The notes: generated by a model from the sequence alone, not told the origin. Positions 20,656 to 30,323 are shown, numbered from the stretch's first letter. The stretch is DNA of 64,000 nt from Alphaproteobacteria bacterium (GCA_016861165.1 BOKV01000016.1:38641-102640); one strand, 5' to 3'. A program made the numbers and translations.

Positions 20656-21279
20656 TCACGGATAGAGCCGGGTCTCGGTCCACGCGCCATCCAGCGTCCG
20701 GCGATCGAAGCGGTGGCGGTCGTGCAGGCGGAACTGGCCGTCGCTCCAGAATTCGATCGACAGCGGCAGAATGCGCAGGCCCGACCAGTAGGGCGGGCGC
20801 GGAATGTCGCCGATGCCGAATTTCGCGGCGAAGATGGCCACCTCCTTCTCCAGCGCAAAGCGGCTCTCGAGCGGGCGCGACTGCTTCGACGCCCAGGCGC
20901 CGATACGGCTGCCGCGCGGGCGCGAGGGGAAATAGGCGTCGGCCTCGGCATCGCTGACCGTCTCCACCAGCCCGCGGAAGCGCACCGATTTGCGCAGCGA
21001 TTTCCAGTGGAAGCAGGCGGCCGCCTTGCGGCCAGCGAGAATCTCCTCGCCCTTCTGACTCTCGAAATTGGTGAAGAAGACGATGCCGCGGTCGTCGAAG
21101 CGCCGCATCAGCACCATGCGGACGTTGGGCAGGCCGGAAGCATCGACGGTGGCGAGCGCCATTGCCGTCGGATCGTTCGGCTCGGCCTCCTCGGCCATGC
21201 GCAGCCAGTCGGCGAAGAGCCGCATCGGCCGGCCTCCGGCCCGGTCACCCTTTGTTAACGCTGGGCTGGGATGATTCAC
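20656..21279 (-). CDS. pdxH: Pyridoxamine 5'-phosphate oxidase
   Basis: A 207-residue flavoenzyme that makes pyridoxal phosphate from the pyridoxine or pyridoxamine phosphate forms. Typical segments are [72 protein letters not shown] and the C-terminal [11 protein letters not shown]. The GTG start ([16 protein letters not shown]) has GGGGA upstream and gives the usual family length. ATG 21225 would truncate the N-terminal helix. It is divergent from the neighbouring lipoprotein gene with essentially no spacer. Confidence 0.93.
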   Translation of the reverse strand: MNHPSPALTKGDRAGGRPMRLFADWLRMAEEAEPNDPTAMALATVDASGLPNVRMVLMRRFDDRGIVFFTNFESQKGEEILAGRKAAACFHWKSLRKSVRFRGLVETVSDAEADAYFPSRPRGSRIGAWASKQSRPLESRFALEKEVAIFAAKFGIGDIPRPPYWSGLRILPLSIEFWSDGQFRLHDRHRFDRRTLDGAWTETRLYP

Positions 21280-21315
21280 GGTCGTGCCCGTCCCCGGTTT
21301 CGATCCAGGCTCAAC

Positions 21316-21825
21316 ATGCGCATCTCCATCACTCCAGACCGTTCGCGGCGCACACTGTCGAAGCCCGGGCGCGCACCGGACTGGCCGGCGCGCCCCAACA
21401 CTAGCGCGGCCCGGTCCATTATCAAGCTTGCCTGCGCCGCGGCAACCGCGCTCAGCCTCGGCGCCTGTTCGCTCAACGCGCGCACGGCGGCCCTCGACAG
21501 CGAGCCCGAACTGATCACCGCATCGGTGGCCCGGCAGGTCAAGGCCGAGGGGATCGACAGCACCGATGCTGAAACCATCAAGCAGGCGGTCGTCAGCGCC
21601 GACAGCGGGCCGAGCGCCCTCTCCCTCGCCTGGTCGAACCCGGACACCGGCAACCGCGGCACCATCATGGCCATCGAGCGCTTCGTCGGCAACGAGGGCC
21701 AGAACTGCCGGAAGTTCCAGACCACCGTCGACAGCTTCATGGGCATCTCGATCTACAAGGGCGAGACCTGCGAACTGCGGGCCGGCCTGTGGGTGCTGTC
21801 CGGCCTGCTGCGCGAGAAGGAATAG
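21316..21825 (+). CDS. RT0821/Lpp0805-type surface lipoprotein
   Basis: A 169-residue probable outer-membrane lipoprotein with a lipobox (ALSLGAC) after a long basic n-region. The C-terminal domain ([59 protein letters not shown]) resembles the 16-17 kDa surface-antigen family named after RT0821/Lpp0805. ATG 21316 is chosen; an in-frame ATG at 21271 would overlap the start of the divergent pdxH. Function is unknown; structural roles in the envelope are assumed for the family. Confidence 0.8.
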   Translation: MRISITPDRSRRTLSKPGRAPDWPARPNTSAARSIIKLACAAATALSLGACSLNARTAALDSEPELITASVARQVKAEGIDSTDAETIKQAVVSADSGPSALSLAWSNPDTGNRGTIMAIERFVGNEGQNCRKFQTTVDSFMGISIYKGETCELRAGLWVLSGLLREKE

Positions 21826-22192
21826 CCGGTCACAGCGGCCTCTGCCCGGCAAACAGCGCCGTCAGCGCCGATTGCGCGCCGCCGTGCAGTTCCTCGACAA
21901 GCGCCTGCTCGCCGATGCCGGGCTGGACGGCCTGATTGACGGGAGCCCATTCCCGCCGGGGTTCGCCGGTGCCTTCGGCACCGTCGGGAAGGCGTGGAGC
22001 GATCCGGAACCGGTGGAATCGGCACCCAACGATTCCCATATGATGGATAACGAAATCCGGGCGGTCTGCCGGCGGCCGATCGCCGCCGGCAATGGCGGAA
22101 CGGCCCGGAATCCGGTATGCCAACCGTGAATTGTCGCGGTCCGTCGGCGCCCGAGGCGTCGGCGGTCGGGCCGCGCCTTGATGGGGACGCCC
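21826..22192. other. Intergenic region before the DnaJ-like gene
   Basis: A 367-base region without a supported gene. The minus strand holds a 69-codon ORF (22039 to 21830, ending [13 protein letters not shown]) whose last 40 residues look protein-like. It has no visible Shine-Dalgarno, and I leave it uncalled. The GC-rich palindromes here are short. The right end should contain the promoter of the DnaJ-like gene, but I could not identify a clear one. Confidence 0.4.
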
Positions 22193-23143
22193 ATGCGTGA
22201 TCCTTATACCGTGCTCGGTGTGTCGCGGACGGCAAGCGAGAAGGAAATCAAGGCCGCCTTCAGAAAGCTGGCCAAACGCTACCATCCCGACCAGAACAAG
22301 TCCGAAAAGAACGCCAGGGAAAAATTCAACGAGATCAACCAAGCCTATGAGATACTCGGCGACCGGGACAAGCGCCGCAAGTTCGATGCCGGCGAGATCG
22401 ACGCCGAGGGCAAGCCGCGCTTTGCCGGCTTCGAGGGTTTCGCCGGTGCGGACCCGTTCGGCGGCTTCGAGTTCCGCGGCGCCGGGCGCGGGCGCCCCGG
22501 TGGCGCTCCCTTCGGTGATGCCGGCTTTGCCGGCGCCGAGGACATACTGAGCGAGCTGTTCGGCTCGTCTCTCGGCCGCGGCGCGCGGCCGGGCGGGTTC
22601 CGGGCCGACACGTTGCGGACCGGACCGGGCGCAACCGGACCGGGCGGCCCGCTCGACGTGAGCGTGACGGCGCAGGTGAGCGTCGAGGACCTGGCGCGCG
22701 GCAAGGCCAGTGTCCGCCTGCCCGACGGCCGCCAGCTCTCCTTCTCGTTGCCGCCCGAGGCCAGGGACGGCCAGATCGTGCGCCTGGCCGGCCAGGGCGG
22801 CCGCCAGCCCGGACGCCGGGCAGGCGACGCGCTCATCACGCTGGCGCTGGTGCCGAACCCGCGTTTCGAGGCTATCGGCGCCGACCTGCGGACCACGGCC
22901 GAACTGCCGCTGGCGACCGCCGTCCACGGTGGCAGGCTGCCGGTCGACACCCTCGACGGCCGCATCGCGCTGACCGTCCCGCCGTGGACGAGTTCGGGCA
23001 AGGTGTTCCGGCTGAAGGGCAAGGGCCTGCCCAGGAAGGGCGGCGGCCATGGCGACCTGCTGGTCAATGTGGCGATCAGACTGCCCGACGAGCGCCGCGG
23101 TGAGATCGAGGCGATGATGCGCCGGTTGGCCGGCGAAAAATAG
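22193..23143 (+). CDS. DnaJ-like cochaperone, CbpA type
   Basis: A 316-residue type II J-protein. The N-terminal J domain (residues 1-66: [33 protein letters not shown]) has the HPD motif that stimulates Hsp70 ATPase. A Gly/Phe-rich linker runs to about residue 145, and there is a C-terminal substrate-binding region with two beta domains ([19 protein letters not shown] and [18 protein letters not shown]). The zinc-finger cysteines of DnaJ are absent. ATG 22193 (MRDPYTVLG) fits the family; an ATG five codons earlier is less likely. Confidence 0.93.
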   Translation: MRDPYTVLGVSRTASEKEIKAAFRKLAKRYHPDQNKSEKNAREKFNEINQAYEILGDRDKRRKFDAGEIDAEGKPRFAGFEGFAGADPFGGFEFRGAGRGRPGGAPFGDAGFAGAEDILSELFGSSLGRGARPGGFRADTLRTGPGATGPGGPLDVSVTAQVSVEDLARGKASVRLPDGRQLSFSLPPEARDGQIVRLAGQGGRQPGRRAGDALITLALVPNPRFEAIGADLRTTAELPLATAVHGGRLPVDTLDGRIALTVPPWTSSGKVFRLKGKGLPRKGGGHGDLLVNVAIRLPDERRGEIEAMMRRLAGEK

Positions 23144-23190
23144 CGCTCGGCCGCTCCCCGCCGGCCGATTACGACTACCGATCCGCGCTG

Positions 23191-23256
23191 GCTGTGCCCT
23201 GGCCGTGCCTAGGCCGTGCCCAGGCCGCGCCCAGGCCGTGCCCAGGCTGTGCCTTG
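23191..23256 (+). repeat. Six tandem 11-bp repeats upstream of fabI
   Basis: Six consecutive 11-base units with the consensus GCCGTGCCCAG (variants GCTGTGCCCTG, GCCGTGCCTAG, GCCGCGCCCAG, GCTGTGCCTTG). The array ends 78 bases before the fabI ATG. Eleven bases is close to one helical turn, so each unit presents the same DNA face. Confidence 0.85.
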
Positions 23257-23334
23257 TCCGCCTTCAGCTTGCGGGTTTAGACCCGTTGTGCCATATGCGG
23301 CGCGACGGGTGGCACCTCGGCGGAGCAATCTGGA

Positions 23335-24156
23335 ATGGCGTTGGGCAGTGGGCTGTTGGCCGGCAGGAAGGGCCTGATCATGGGCGTGGCCAACAAGCGC
23401 TCGATCGCCTGGGGCATCGCCCAGGCCTGCGCCGGCGCCGGCGCCACGCTGGCGCTGACCTATCAGGGCGACGCGCTGAAGAAGCGTGTCGAGCCGCTCG
23501 CCGAGGAACTGGGAGCCAGCGTCGCCGGCCATTGCGACGTTACCGAACCGGCCACGGTCGACGCGGTGTTCGACCGTCTCGCCGGCCAGTGGGAAACGCT
23601 CGACTTCGTGGTCCATGCCATCGCCTTCTCCGACAAGGACGAACTGACCGGCCGCTTCGTCGACACCAGCGTGGACAACTTCCGCCGGACGATGGAAATC
23701 TCGGCCTATTCGCTGGTGGCGGTAACGCAGCGGGCCGAACGGCTGATGCACCATGGCGGGTCGATCCTGACGCTGACCTACTACGGCGCCGAAAAGGTGA
23801 TGCCCCACTACAACGTCATGGGCGTGGCCAAGGCGGCGCTGGAGGCCTGCGTGCGCTATCTCGCCGTCGACCTCGGGCCCAAGGGCATCCGTGTCAACGC
23901 CATCTCGGCCGGGCCGATCAAGACGCTGGCCGCCTCCGGCATCGGTGATTTTCGCTATATTCTCAAATGGAACGAGTACAATTCGCCGCTCAGGCGCACC
24001 ACCACCATCGAGGAAGTCGGCGATGCGGCGCTCTACCTGCTGTCGGACATGGGCCGCGGCGTGACCGCCGAGGTGCACCACGTCGATTCGGGCTATCACG
24101 CGGTCGGCATGAAGGCGGTCGACGCGCCCGACATCTCCGTCGTCAAGGACGAGTGA
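23335..24156 (+). CDS. fabI: Enoyl-[acyl-carrier-protein] reductase (NADH)
   Basis: A 273-residue short-chain dehydrogenase-type enoyl-ACP reductase that completes each fatty-acid elongation cycle. It has the FabI-specific nucleotide site GLIMGVANKRSIAWGIA and the catalytic arrangement TYYGAEKVMPHYNVMGVAK (Y149, Y159, K166). RVNAISAGPIKTLAASGI forms the substrate loop. Such enzymes are the usual targets of triclosan. The sequence is complete. It leads a same-strand series with a histidine phosphatase and aroC. Confidence 0.95.
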   Translation: MALGSGLLAGRKGLIMGVANKRSIAWGIAQACAGAGATLALTYQGDALKKRVEPLAEELGASVAGHCDVTEPATVDAVFDRLAGQWETLDFVVHAIAFSDKDELTGRFVDTSVDNFRRTMEISAYSLVAVTQRAERLMHHGGSILTLTYYGAEKVMPHYNVMGVAKAALEACVRYLAVDLGPKGIRVNAISAGPIKTLAASGIGDFRYILKWNEYNSPLRRTTTIEEVGDAALYLLSDMGRGVTAEVHHVDSGYHAVGMKAVDAPDISVVKDE

Positions 24157-24200
24157 GCGCGCGCGCACGCCCTCGCCTGCTCCCGTCGCGGTGACCGGCC

Positions 24201-24785
24201 ATGGGCGGCGCGACCATCTATTTCATCCGCCACGGCCAGACCGCCTGGAACGCCGAGCTGCGCTTCCAGGGCCAGCGCGACGTGCCGCTCAACGACATCG
24301 GCCTGGCGCAGGCACGCGACAATGGCCGCCGGCTGGCGCGGCTCCTCAGTGACGTTGCACGCGTCGACTTCGTCGCCAGCCCGCTCGGACGGGCACGCGC
24401 GACCATGGAGATCATGCGCCAGGCGATGGGCCTCGACCCGGCTGGCTACCGCATCGACGAGCGGCTGGTCGAGGCGAGCTACGGCACGCTCGAGGGCACC
24501 ACGCTCGCCGAGTTCAAGGCGCGTTTTCCCGAGGTCCACCGGCACCGCAAGCGCGAACGCTGGCATTTCCGTCCGCCTGGGGGCGAGAGCCATGCCATGG
24601 TGCTGGAGCGCGTCCTGCCCTGGCTCCATGCGCTGGAGCGCGACACCGTGGTCAGTGCCCACGGCGTCGTCGGCCGGGTGCTGCGCCACCACCTGCTCGG
24701 CATCGAGCCGAACGCGGCCGCCGCCTATGCGTTTCCGCAGGACCGCATCTGCGTGTGGCGCGACGGCGTCGAGACGCTGGTCTGA
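24201..24785 (+). CDS. Histidine phosphatase family protein
   Basis: A 194-residue phosphoglycerate-mutase-like phosphatase. The catalytic RHG motif is at residues 10-12 (YFIRHGQTAWN), followed by FQGQRDVPLNDIGLAQA, the SPLGRARATMEIM arginine motif and the second histidine in VVSAHGVVGRVL. The substrate cannot be told from sequence; sugar phosphates or nucleotides are common. It lies between fabI and aroC, an order I recall from other rhizobial genomes. Confidence 0.9.
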   Translation: MGGATIYFIRHGQTAWNAELRFQGQRDVPLNDIGLAQARDNGRRLARLLSDVARVDFVASPLGRARATMEIMRQAMGLDPAGYRIDERLVEASYGTLEGTTLAEFKARFPEVHRHRKRERWHFRPPGGESHAMVLERVLPWLHALERDTVVSAHGVVGRVLRHHLLGIEPNAAAAYAFPQDRICVWRDGVETLV

Positions 24786-24875
24786 AGGCGGCCACCGGAA
24801 GCGGGTTGGCCGCGGGCAAATCGATTGACCGGCCATGCCAGCCTGCCTAAAGGTTCGACCCAAACCGGTCCATCC

Positions 24876-25973
24876 ATGTCCTTCAACACGTTCGGCCATC
24901 TCCTGCGCGTTACCACCTGGGGCGAGAGCCACGGACCGGCACTCGGCTGCGTCGTCGACGGCTGCCCGCCCGGCATCAGGCTGCGGCTCGCCGATATCCA
25001 GGCGGAGCTCGACCGGCGCCGGCCGGGCCAGTCGAGATTCACCACGCAGCGCCAGGAGGCCGACCGTGTCGAGGTGCTGTCGGGCGTCATGGCCGACGAG
25101 GCCGGCCCCGACACGCTTTTGACGACGGGCACGCCTATCGCCATGATGATCGCCAACACCGACCAGCGCTCGAAGGACTACGCGCAGATCAGGGACCAGT
25201 ACCGGCCCGGCCACGCCGACATCACCTATGACATGAAATACGGCATCCGCGACTATCGCGGCGGCGGGCGGTCGTCGGCGCGCGAGACCGCCGCGCGCGT
25301 GGCCGCCGGCGCCATCGCCCGGCGCATCGTGCCGGGGCTGCTCGTGCGCGGCGCGCTGGTGCAGGTCGGCGACAGACCGGTTGTCCGGTCGCGCTGGGAC
25401 TGGGACGAGGTCGCCCGCAACGACTTCTTCTGCCCCGACGCGGCGGCGGCGGCCGATTGGGCCGACTACCTGACCAAGGTCCGCAAGCAGGGTTCGTCCG
25501 TCGGCGCCGTGGTCGAGATCGTCGCCGAGGGGGTGCCGCCCGGCCTCGGCGCGCCGATCTACGCCAAGCTCGATCAGGACATCGCCGGCCACCTCATGTC
25601 GATCAACGCCGTCAAGGGAGTCGAGATCGGCGACGGCTTCGCCGCGGCGGCGCTGACCGGCGAGGCCAACGCAGACGAGATCCGCATGGGCAATGACGGG
25701 CGGCCGGTGTTCCTGTCCAACCATGCCGGCGGCATCCTCGGCGGTATCTCGACCGGCCAGCCGATCGTCGCCCGCTTCGCCGTCAAGCCGACCTCCTCGA
25801 TCCTGACGCCGCGCCGCTCGATCAACGCGAAGGGCGAGAATGTCGAGGTGTTGACCAGGGGGCGCCACGACCCCTGTGTCGGCATCCGCGCGGTGCCGAT
25901 CGGCGAGGCCATGGTCGCCTGCGCCATCGCCGACCACTACCTGATGCATCGCGGCCAGACCGGCCGGGGGTGA
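24876..25973 (+). CDS. aroC: Chorismate synthase
   Basis: A 365-residue FMN-dependent enzyme that converts EPSP to chorismate, the last step of the shikimate pathway. Diagnostic sequences are [23 protein letters not shown] (N-terminal signature), [20 protein letters not shown] and the C-terminal [21 protein letters not shown] 24876 ([10 protein letters not shown]) fits; the ORF-track start is 17 codons early. Downstream, a toxin-antitoxin pair separates it from ribB. Confidence 0.96.
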   Translation: MSFNTFGHLLRVTTWGESHGPALGCVVDGCPPGIRLRLADIQAELDRRRPGQSRFTTQRQEADRVEVLSGVMADEAGPDTLLTTGTPIAMMIANTDQRSKDYAQIRDQYRPGHADITYDMKYGIRDYRGGGRSSARETAARVAAGAIARRIVPGLLVRGALVQVGDRPVVRSRWDWDEVARNDFFCPDAAAAADWADYLTKVRKQGSSVGAVVEIVAEGVPPGLGAPIYAKLDQDIAGHLMSINAVKGVEIGDGFAAAALTGEANADEIRMGNDGRPVFLSNHAGGILGGISTGQPIVARFAVKPTSSILTPRRSINAKGENVEVLTRGRHDPCVGIRAVPIGEAMVACAIADHYLMHRGQTGRG

Positions 25974-25990
25974 CACGGGACAGCCAGATC

Positions 25991-26025
25991 TTGAATAACA
26001 ACACTCCTGTAATTACAATTTTGTC
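25991..26025 (+). promoter_or_regulatory. brnTA promoter with palindromic operator
   Basis: TTGAAT (25991-25996), a 17-base spacer and TACAAT (26014-26019) form a near-consensus sigma-70 promoter. A perfect palindrome, TGTAATTACA (26008-26017), overlaps the -10 and is the likely BrnA operator. The -10 ends 6 bases before the brnT ATG, so transcription should begin at or next to the start codon, making a leaderless mRNA. Confidence 0.75.
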
Positions 26026-26331
26026 ATGAACGAGATACGCTTCGAATGGGACGAAGCGAAAAACCGGACCAATCAACGGAAACACGGCATCGGTTTCGAA
26101 GAGGCCAGCCGGGTCTTCCTCGACCCGTTTCATCTGTCGATGCAGGATCGGATTGAGGACGGTGAGCCCAGATGGCGTACCATTGGGACAATCGAAGGGC
26201 TGGTGGTGCTGGTCGTCGCTCATGTCCTGACGGAAGCCGACGAGAATGGGACACCGGTGGAGATTGTCCGTATCATATCGGCGCGACGGGCAACCCGACG
26301 CGAAAGGCTGCACTATGAGCAAGATCGCTAG
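26026..26331 (+). CDS. brnT: BrnT-family toxin
   Basis: A 101-residue RelE-fold ribonuclease toxin. The N-terminus IRFEWDEAKNRTNQRKHGIGFEEASRVFLDP and the C-terminus VRIISARRATRRERLHYEQ are the family signature (WDxxKxxxNxxKHGxxFxxA and ISAR-A-xxxE). It inhibits translation and is neutralised by BrnA. The start fits the family and lies 6 bases after a strong -10. The gene is less GC-rich than its neighbours, consistent with acquisition by transfer. Confidence 0.93.
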   Translation: MNEIRFEWDEAKNRTNQRKHGIGFEEASRVFLDPFHLSMQDRIEDGEPRWRTIGTIEGLVVLVVAHVLTEADENGTPVEIVRIISARRATRRERLHYEQDR

Positions 26332-26623
26332 GCATTCGGCACAGACGCTACCCCCCCTTACCGACGCCCAAAAGGCCGCGTTGAAGGCGCTCGCTGAACT
26401 TCCCGATGAGGCCATTGAAATCGGCGACATCCCCGAGCTGTCCAAGGACGATTGGCGGCATGCCGTGCGCGGCCGTTTCTATCGCCCGGTCAAGCAGCAG
26501 ATCACGGCGCGGATTGACGCGGACGTGCTAGCGTGGCTGAAGGCACCCGGTAAGGGTTACCAGGCTCGCTTGAACGCCATCCTGCGGCGCGAGATGCTGG
26601 CGCAGCGCAGACAGCGTTCCTGA
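26315..26623 (+). CDS. brnA: BrnA-family antitoxin
   Basis: A 102-residue antitoxin and autorepressor. The C-terminal half, FYRPVKQQITARIDADVLAWLKAPGKGYQARLNAILRREML, is the ribbon-helix-helix domain of the BrnA family. The N-terminal part should bind the toxin. It overlaps brnT by 17 bases, so the toxin gene comes first, which is the usual brnTA order. The ORF-track start at 26246 lies inside brnT; ATG 26315 (MSKIARHSAQ) is correct. Confidence 0.93.
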   Translation: MSKIARHSAQTLPPLTDAQKAALKALAELPDEAIEIGDIPELSKDDWRHAVRGRFYRPVKQQITARIDADVLAWLKAPGKGYQARLNAILRREMLAQRRQRS

Positions 26624-26626
26624 CAC

Positions 26627-27736
26627 ATGCAGTTTGACCAGGCCAAGGTCGTCGCCGCGATCCGCGCCTTCGAGGCGGGCGAGATCGTCGTCGTCACCGA
26701 CGACGATGACCGCGAGAACGAAGGCGATCTGATTGTCGCCGCCGTCCATTGCACGCCCGAGAAGATGGCCTTCATCATCCGTCATTCGAGCGGCATCGTC
26801 TGCGCGCCGATGACGCCACCGGAGGCCAGGCGGCTCAACCTGGCGCCGATGGTAGCCGACAATGACGCGCCGCATGCCACTGCCTTCACCGTCTCCGTCG
26901 ACTACCGTCACGACACCACTACCGGCATCTCGGCCGAGGAGCGCACCTCGACGGTGCGCGCCCTTGCCAACCCGAACGCCGGGGCGGCCGATTTCGTGCG
27001 GCCCGGCCACGTCTTCCCGCTAATCGCGCGCGAAGGCGGCGTGCTGATGCGCTCCGGCCACACCGAGGCGGCGGTCGACCTGTGCCGGCTGGCGAGCCTG
27101 CCGCCGGTCGGCGTCATTTCCGAATTGATGAACGAGGATGGCACCGTCATGCGCGGGCCGCAGGTGGCGAGATTCGCTGCCGAGCACGAGCTGAAGCAGG
27201 TGTCCGTCGCCGAGCTGATCGCCTACCGCCAGCGCCAGGAAAGCCTGATCGAGCGTGTCGGCGAGGCGCCGGTGACGACGCTGGCCGGCCCGGCGCGGGC
27301 GGTCACCTTCAAGACGCCGTGGGACCCGATGCACCACCTCGCGCTCGTCTTCGGCGACATCCGCGACGGACGCGACGTGCCGGCGCGCATGCAGATCGAA
27401 TCGGTCCTCGATGACGCCTTCGGCGCTTCCGACACGCTGAAGAAGGTGCTCGCCATGATCAGCCGGCGCGGGCGCGGCGTCGTCGTCTATCTGCGCGAGG
27501 GATCGGTCGGCGTCGCCCACATCGCCCGGCGCTCGCAGGTCACCCATGCCGGAGAAGCCGAGGAGCACGCATCGGCCTTCGCCCGGCGCAGCGAGTGGCT
27601 GGAGATCGGGCTCGGCGCCCAGATCCTGCGCGACCTCGGCATCGAGTCGATCGAACTGCTGGCCTCGCGCGAACGCCACTATGTCGGACTGGAGGGCTTC
27701 GGCATCCGCATTTCGAAAACGCTTCTGATCGAGTGA
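26627..27736 (+). CDS. ribB: 3,4-dihydroxy-2-butanone-4-phosphate synthase with degenerate GTP cyclohydrolase II domain
   Basis: A 369-residue protein. The N-terminal RibB domain (residues 1-205) is intact: TDDDDRENEGDLIVAA, HSSGIVCAPMT, GHVFPLIAREGGVLMRSGHTEAAVDLCRLAS. It makes the four-carbon unit of riboflavin. The C-terminal domain is GTP-cyclohydrolase-II-like but lacks the zinc cysteines (C-x2-G-x8-C-x-C) and the RGIGL loop; the matching stretch reads MQIESVLDDAFGASDTLKKV. It is therefore a RibB with an inactive RibA-like partner domain, an arrangement described in rhizobia. It starts three bases after brnA. Confidence 0.93.
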   Translation: MQFDQAKVVAAIRAFEAGEIVVVTDDDDRENEGDLIVAAVHCTPEKMAFIIRHSSGIVCAPMTPPEARRLNLAPMVADNDAPHATAFTVSVDYRHDTTTGISAEERTSTVRALANPNAGAADFVRPGHVFPLIAREGGVLMRSGHTEAAVDLCRLASLPPVGVISELMNEDGTVMRGPQVARFAAEHELKQVSVAELIAYRQRQESLIERVGEAPVTTLAGPARAVTFKTPWDPMHHLALVFGDIRDGRDVPARMQIESVLDDAFGASDTLKKVLAMISRRGRGVVVYLREGSVGVAHIARRSQVTHAGEAEEHASAFARRSEWLEIGLGAQILRDLGIESIELLASRERHYVGLEGFGIRISKTLLIE

Positions 27737-27833
27737 GCCGCGCGGCATTGACGGCTGCGTCTGGCGGAGGCGGACTGGCGCCGGATTTGACGCTGCTTGC
27801 CGGCGCCCCCACATTCATGGCAGGGAGCGATCC

Positions 27834-28760
<927 letters not shown>

Positions 28761-28780
28761 AGCCCGGAAGCGAAGGAACG

Positions 28781-29038
28781 ATGAGCGAAAAGGACGACAC
28801 CAACGCCGACATCGCCGCGATGAGCTTCGAGCAGGCGCTGGCCGAACTGGAGAAGATCGTCGAGAGCCTGGAACAGGGCAATGTCGCGCTGGAGGCCTCA
28901 ATCGGCTTCTACGAACGCGGCGAGCAGTTGCGCAACCACTGCCAGAAGCTGTTGGGCGCCGCCGAGGCCAGGGTCGACAAGATCAGGCTCGACGCCGAGG
29001 GCCGGCCGGTCGGCACCGAGCCGCTCGATCCACAGTGA
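28781..29038 (+). CDS. xseB: Exodeoxyribonuclease VII small subunit
   Basis: An 85-residue XseB protein, which complexes with XseA to degrade single-stranded DNA. The family core is visible: MSFEQALAELEKIVESLEQGNVALEASIGFYERGEQLRNHCQKLLGAAEARV. It begins 20 bases after the deacetylase-like gene with a GAAGGA Shine-Dalgarno. The large-subunit gene is not in this window. Confidence 0.96.
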   Translation: MSEKDDTNADIAAMSFEQALAELEKIVESLEQGNVALEASIGFYERGEQLRNHCQKLLGAAEARVDKIRLDAEGRPVGTEPLDPQ

Positions 29039-29138
29039 ATGTCGGGCGGACGCCGTGTCGCATTTGACGAACGCCACGCCGCGCCCCACCTGCACGGGAT
29101 AGATTTCGACGGCGCATGACGATCAGGGGATGGACGGG

Positions 29139-29735
29139 ATGAGGACGATCCGTATCGGCGCCTGGCTGGCGGTGGCGGCACTGATCGCTGTTGTCGGCTA
29201 TGTGGCGCTGAACGAGCGGCTGGGCGGCTCGGTGGCCGAGCTTGCCGGCGCCAGCATCGGCGGCCCGTTCACGCTGCAGCGCACCGACGGGACCACCGTG
29301 ACCGAGAAGGACCTCATGGGGCGGCCGCACGCCATCTTCTTCGGCTTCACCCACTGCCCGGAGGTCTGCCCGACGACGCTTTGGGAAGCGAGCGGCTGGC
29401 TCGGCGAACTGGGCGGCGACGCCGACCGTTTCGCCTTCTATTTCGTCACCGTCGATCCGGAACGCGACACCGCCGAGGTGCTGGCCCAGTACATGACCTC
29501 GTTCGACGCGCGCATCGCCGGGCTGACCGGCACACCCGAACAGGTCGAGCAGATCAAGACTGCCTACCGTGTCTATTCGCGCAAGGTGGTGCTCGACGAC
29601 GGCGACTACACCGTCGACCATACCGCCACCGTCTACCTGATGCATGGCGACGGCCGCTTCGCCGGCACCATCGCCTATGGCGAGGACACCGCCTCGGCGG
29701 TTGCCAAACTTCGCCGGCTGGTCAAGGATGGCTGA
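29139..29735 (+). CDS. SCO1/SenC family protein
   Basis: A 198-residue membrane-anchored thioredoxin-fold protein that delivers copper to the CuA site of cytochrome oxidase. An N-terminal anchor (IGAWLAVAALIAVVGYVAL) is followed by the copper motif CPEVC (C73, C77) and the conserved histidine in YTVDHTATVYLM. FFGFTHCPEVCPTTLWE is the family signature. ATG 29139 has GGGGA at good spacing; ATG 29130 is three codons earlier. It is followed after 2 bases by a small membrane protein. Confidence 0.93.
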   Translation: MRTIRIGAWLAVAALIAVVGYVALNERLGGSVAELAGASIGGPFTLQRTDGTTVTEKDLMGRPHAIFFGFTHCPEVCPTTLWEASGWLGELGGDADRFAFYFVTVDPERDTAEVLAQYMTSFDARIAGLTGTPEQVEQIKTAYRVYSRKVVLDDGDYTVDHTATVYLMHGDGRFAGTIAYGEDTASAVAKLRRLVKDG

Positions 29736-29737
29736 GC

Positions 29738-29911
29738 ATGCAGGCCGACGCTGAAACGGTGGAGACGGGCAAGGCCGGCTCGCGGCTTGCCCTTGCCGCG
29801 GCCGCGGCCGCGGGCGGGCTGGCGACCGGCGCGCTGGTCTTCGGCTGGCTGCAGTTCGGCGAATCAATCTACCTGACGCGGCTCGCCACCTTCGTGGCCA
29901 GCTGCTTCTGA
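29738..29911 (+). CDS. Small membrane protein downstream of SCO
   Basis: A 57-residue protein that is too short to appear on its own in the ORF track. It begins MQADAETVETGKAGSRLAL with one transmembrane segment (AAAAAAGGLATGALVFGWLQFG) and ends IYLTRLATFVASCF. It starts two bases after the SCO stop, so the two are co-transcribed and probably translationally coupled. Similar small proteins follow SCO genes in other rhizobia as far as I recall. A role in oxidase copper assembly is inference from position. Confidence 0.65.
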   Translation: MQADAETVETGKAGSRLALAAAAAAGGLATGALVFGWLQFGESIYLTRLATFVASCF

Positions 29912-29990
29912 GCACACGGCCCGCCGGCTCACCCATCGTTAACCATGTTCCTTCGCCCTTCCCTAATCGCCATCTGGCAGGCTCGCCGCC

Positions 29991-30323
29991 ATGACGGGGG
30001 TTGGAACGGGCAAGGCCGGGCGATGCGTCCTGGCGGCGGCGCTGCTGCTGGCCGCGGGCGGCGGCGCGGCCGCCCAGGACCGGCGCGAATACGATCAAAA
30101 AATCGAGAAATGGGCGGCGGCGCGGGTTTCGGCCCGCCTCGGCGAACTGCGTGGCTCGTTTGCGCCGGAAGCGCGTGTCGAGGCCGAGACGGTGCACGAG
30201 GCCTACGCGCAGCCGCCCGAGCGACCGAAGCGCCTTTCGCCGATCTTCGTGCTGCCGCAGCGCGGCGAGCGGTTGCCACCGATCGTCATGGGCGACGGCA
30301 CCGCCCGTCCGTCCGGGGCCTGA
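29991..30323 (+). CDS. Hypothetical exported protein
   Basis: A 110-residue protein with a clear signal peptide (CVLAAALLLAAGGGAAAQ) followed by DRREYDQKIEKWAAARVSARLGELRG and a Pro-rich C-terminus (PQRGERLPPIVMGDG). No conserved catalytic motif is visible and I do not recognise the family. It sits between the SCO unit and tlyA on the same strand. Confidence 0.65.
   Translation: MTGVGTGKAGRCVLAAALLLAAGGGAAAQDRREYDQKIEKWAAARVSARLGELRGSFAPEARVEAETVHEAYAQPPERPKRLSPIFVLPQRGERLPPIVMGDGTARPSGA

Noticed and set aside
24096-25976. 626-aa minus-strand ORF opposite the phosphatase and aroC
   Set aside because: Shadow of chorismate synthase, which is unmistakable on the other strand.
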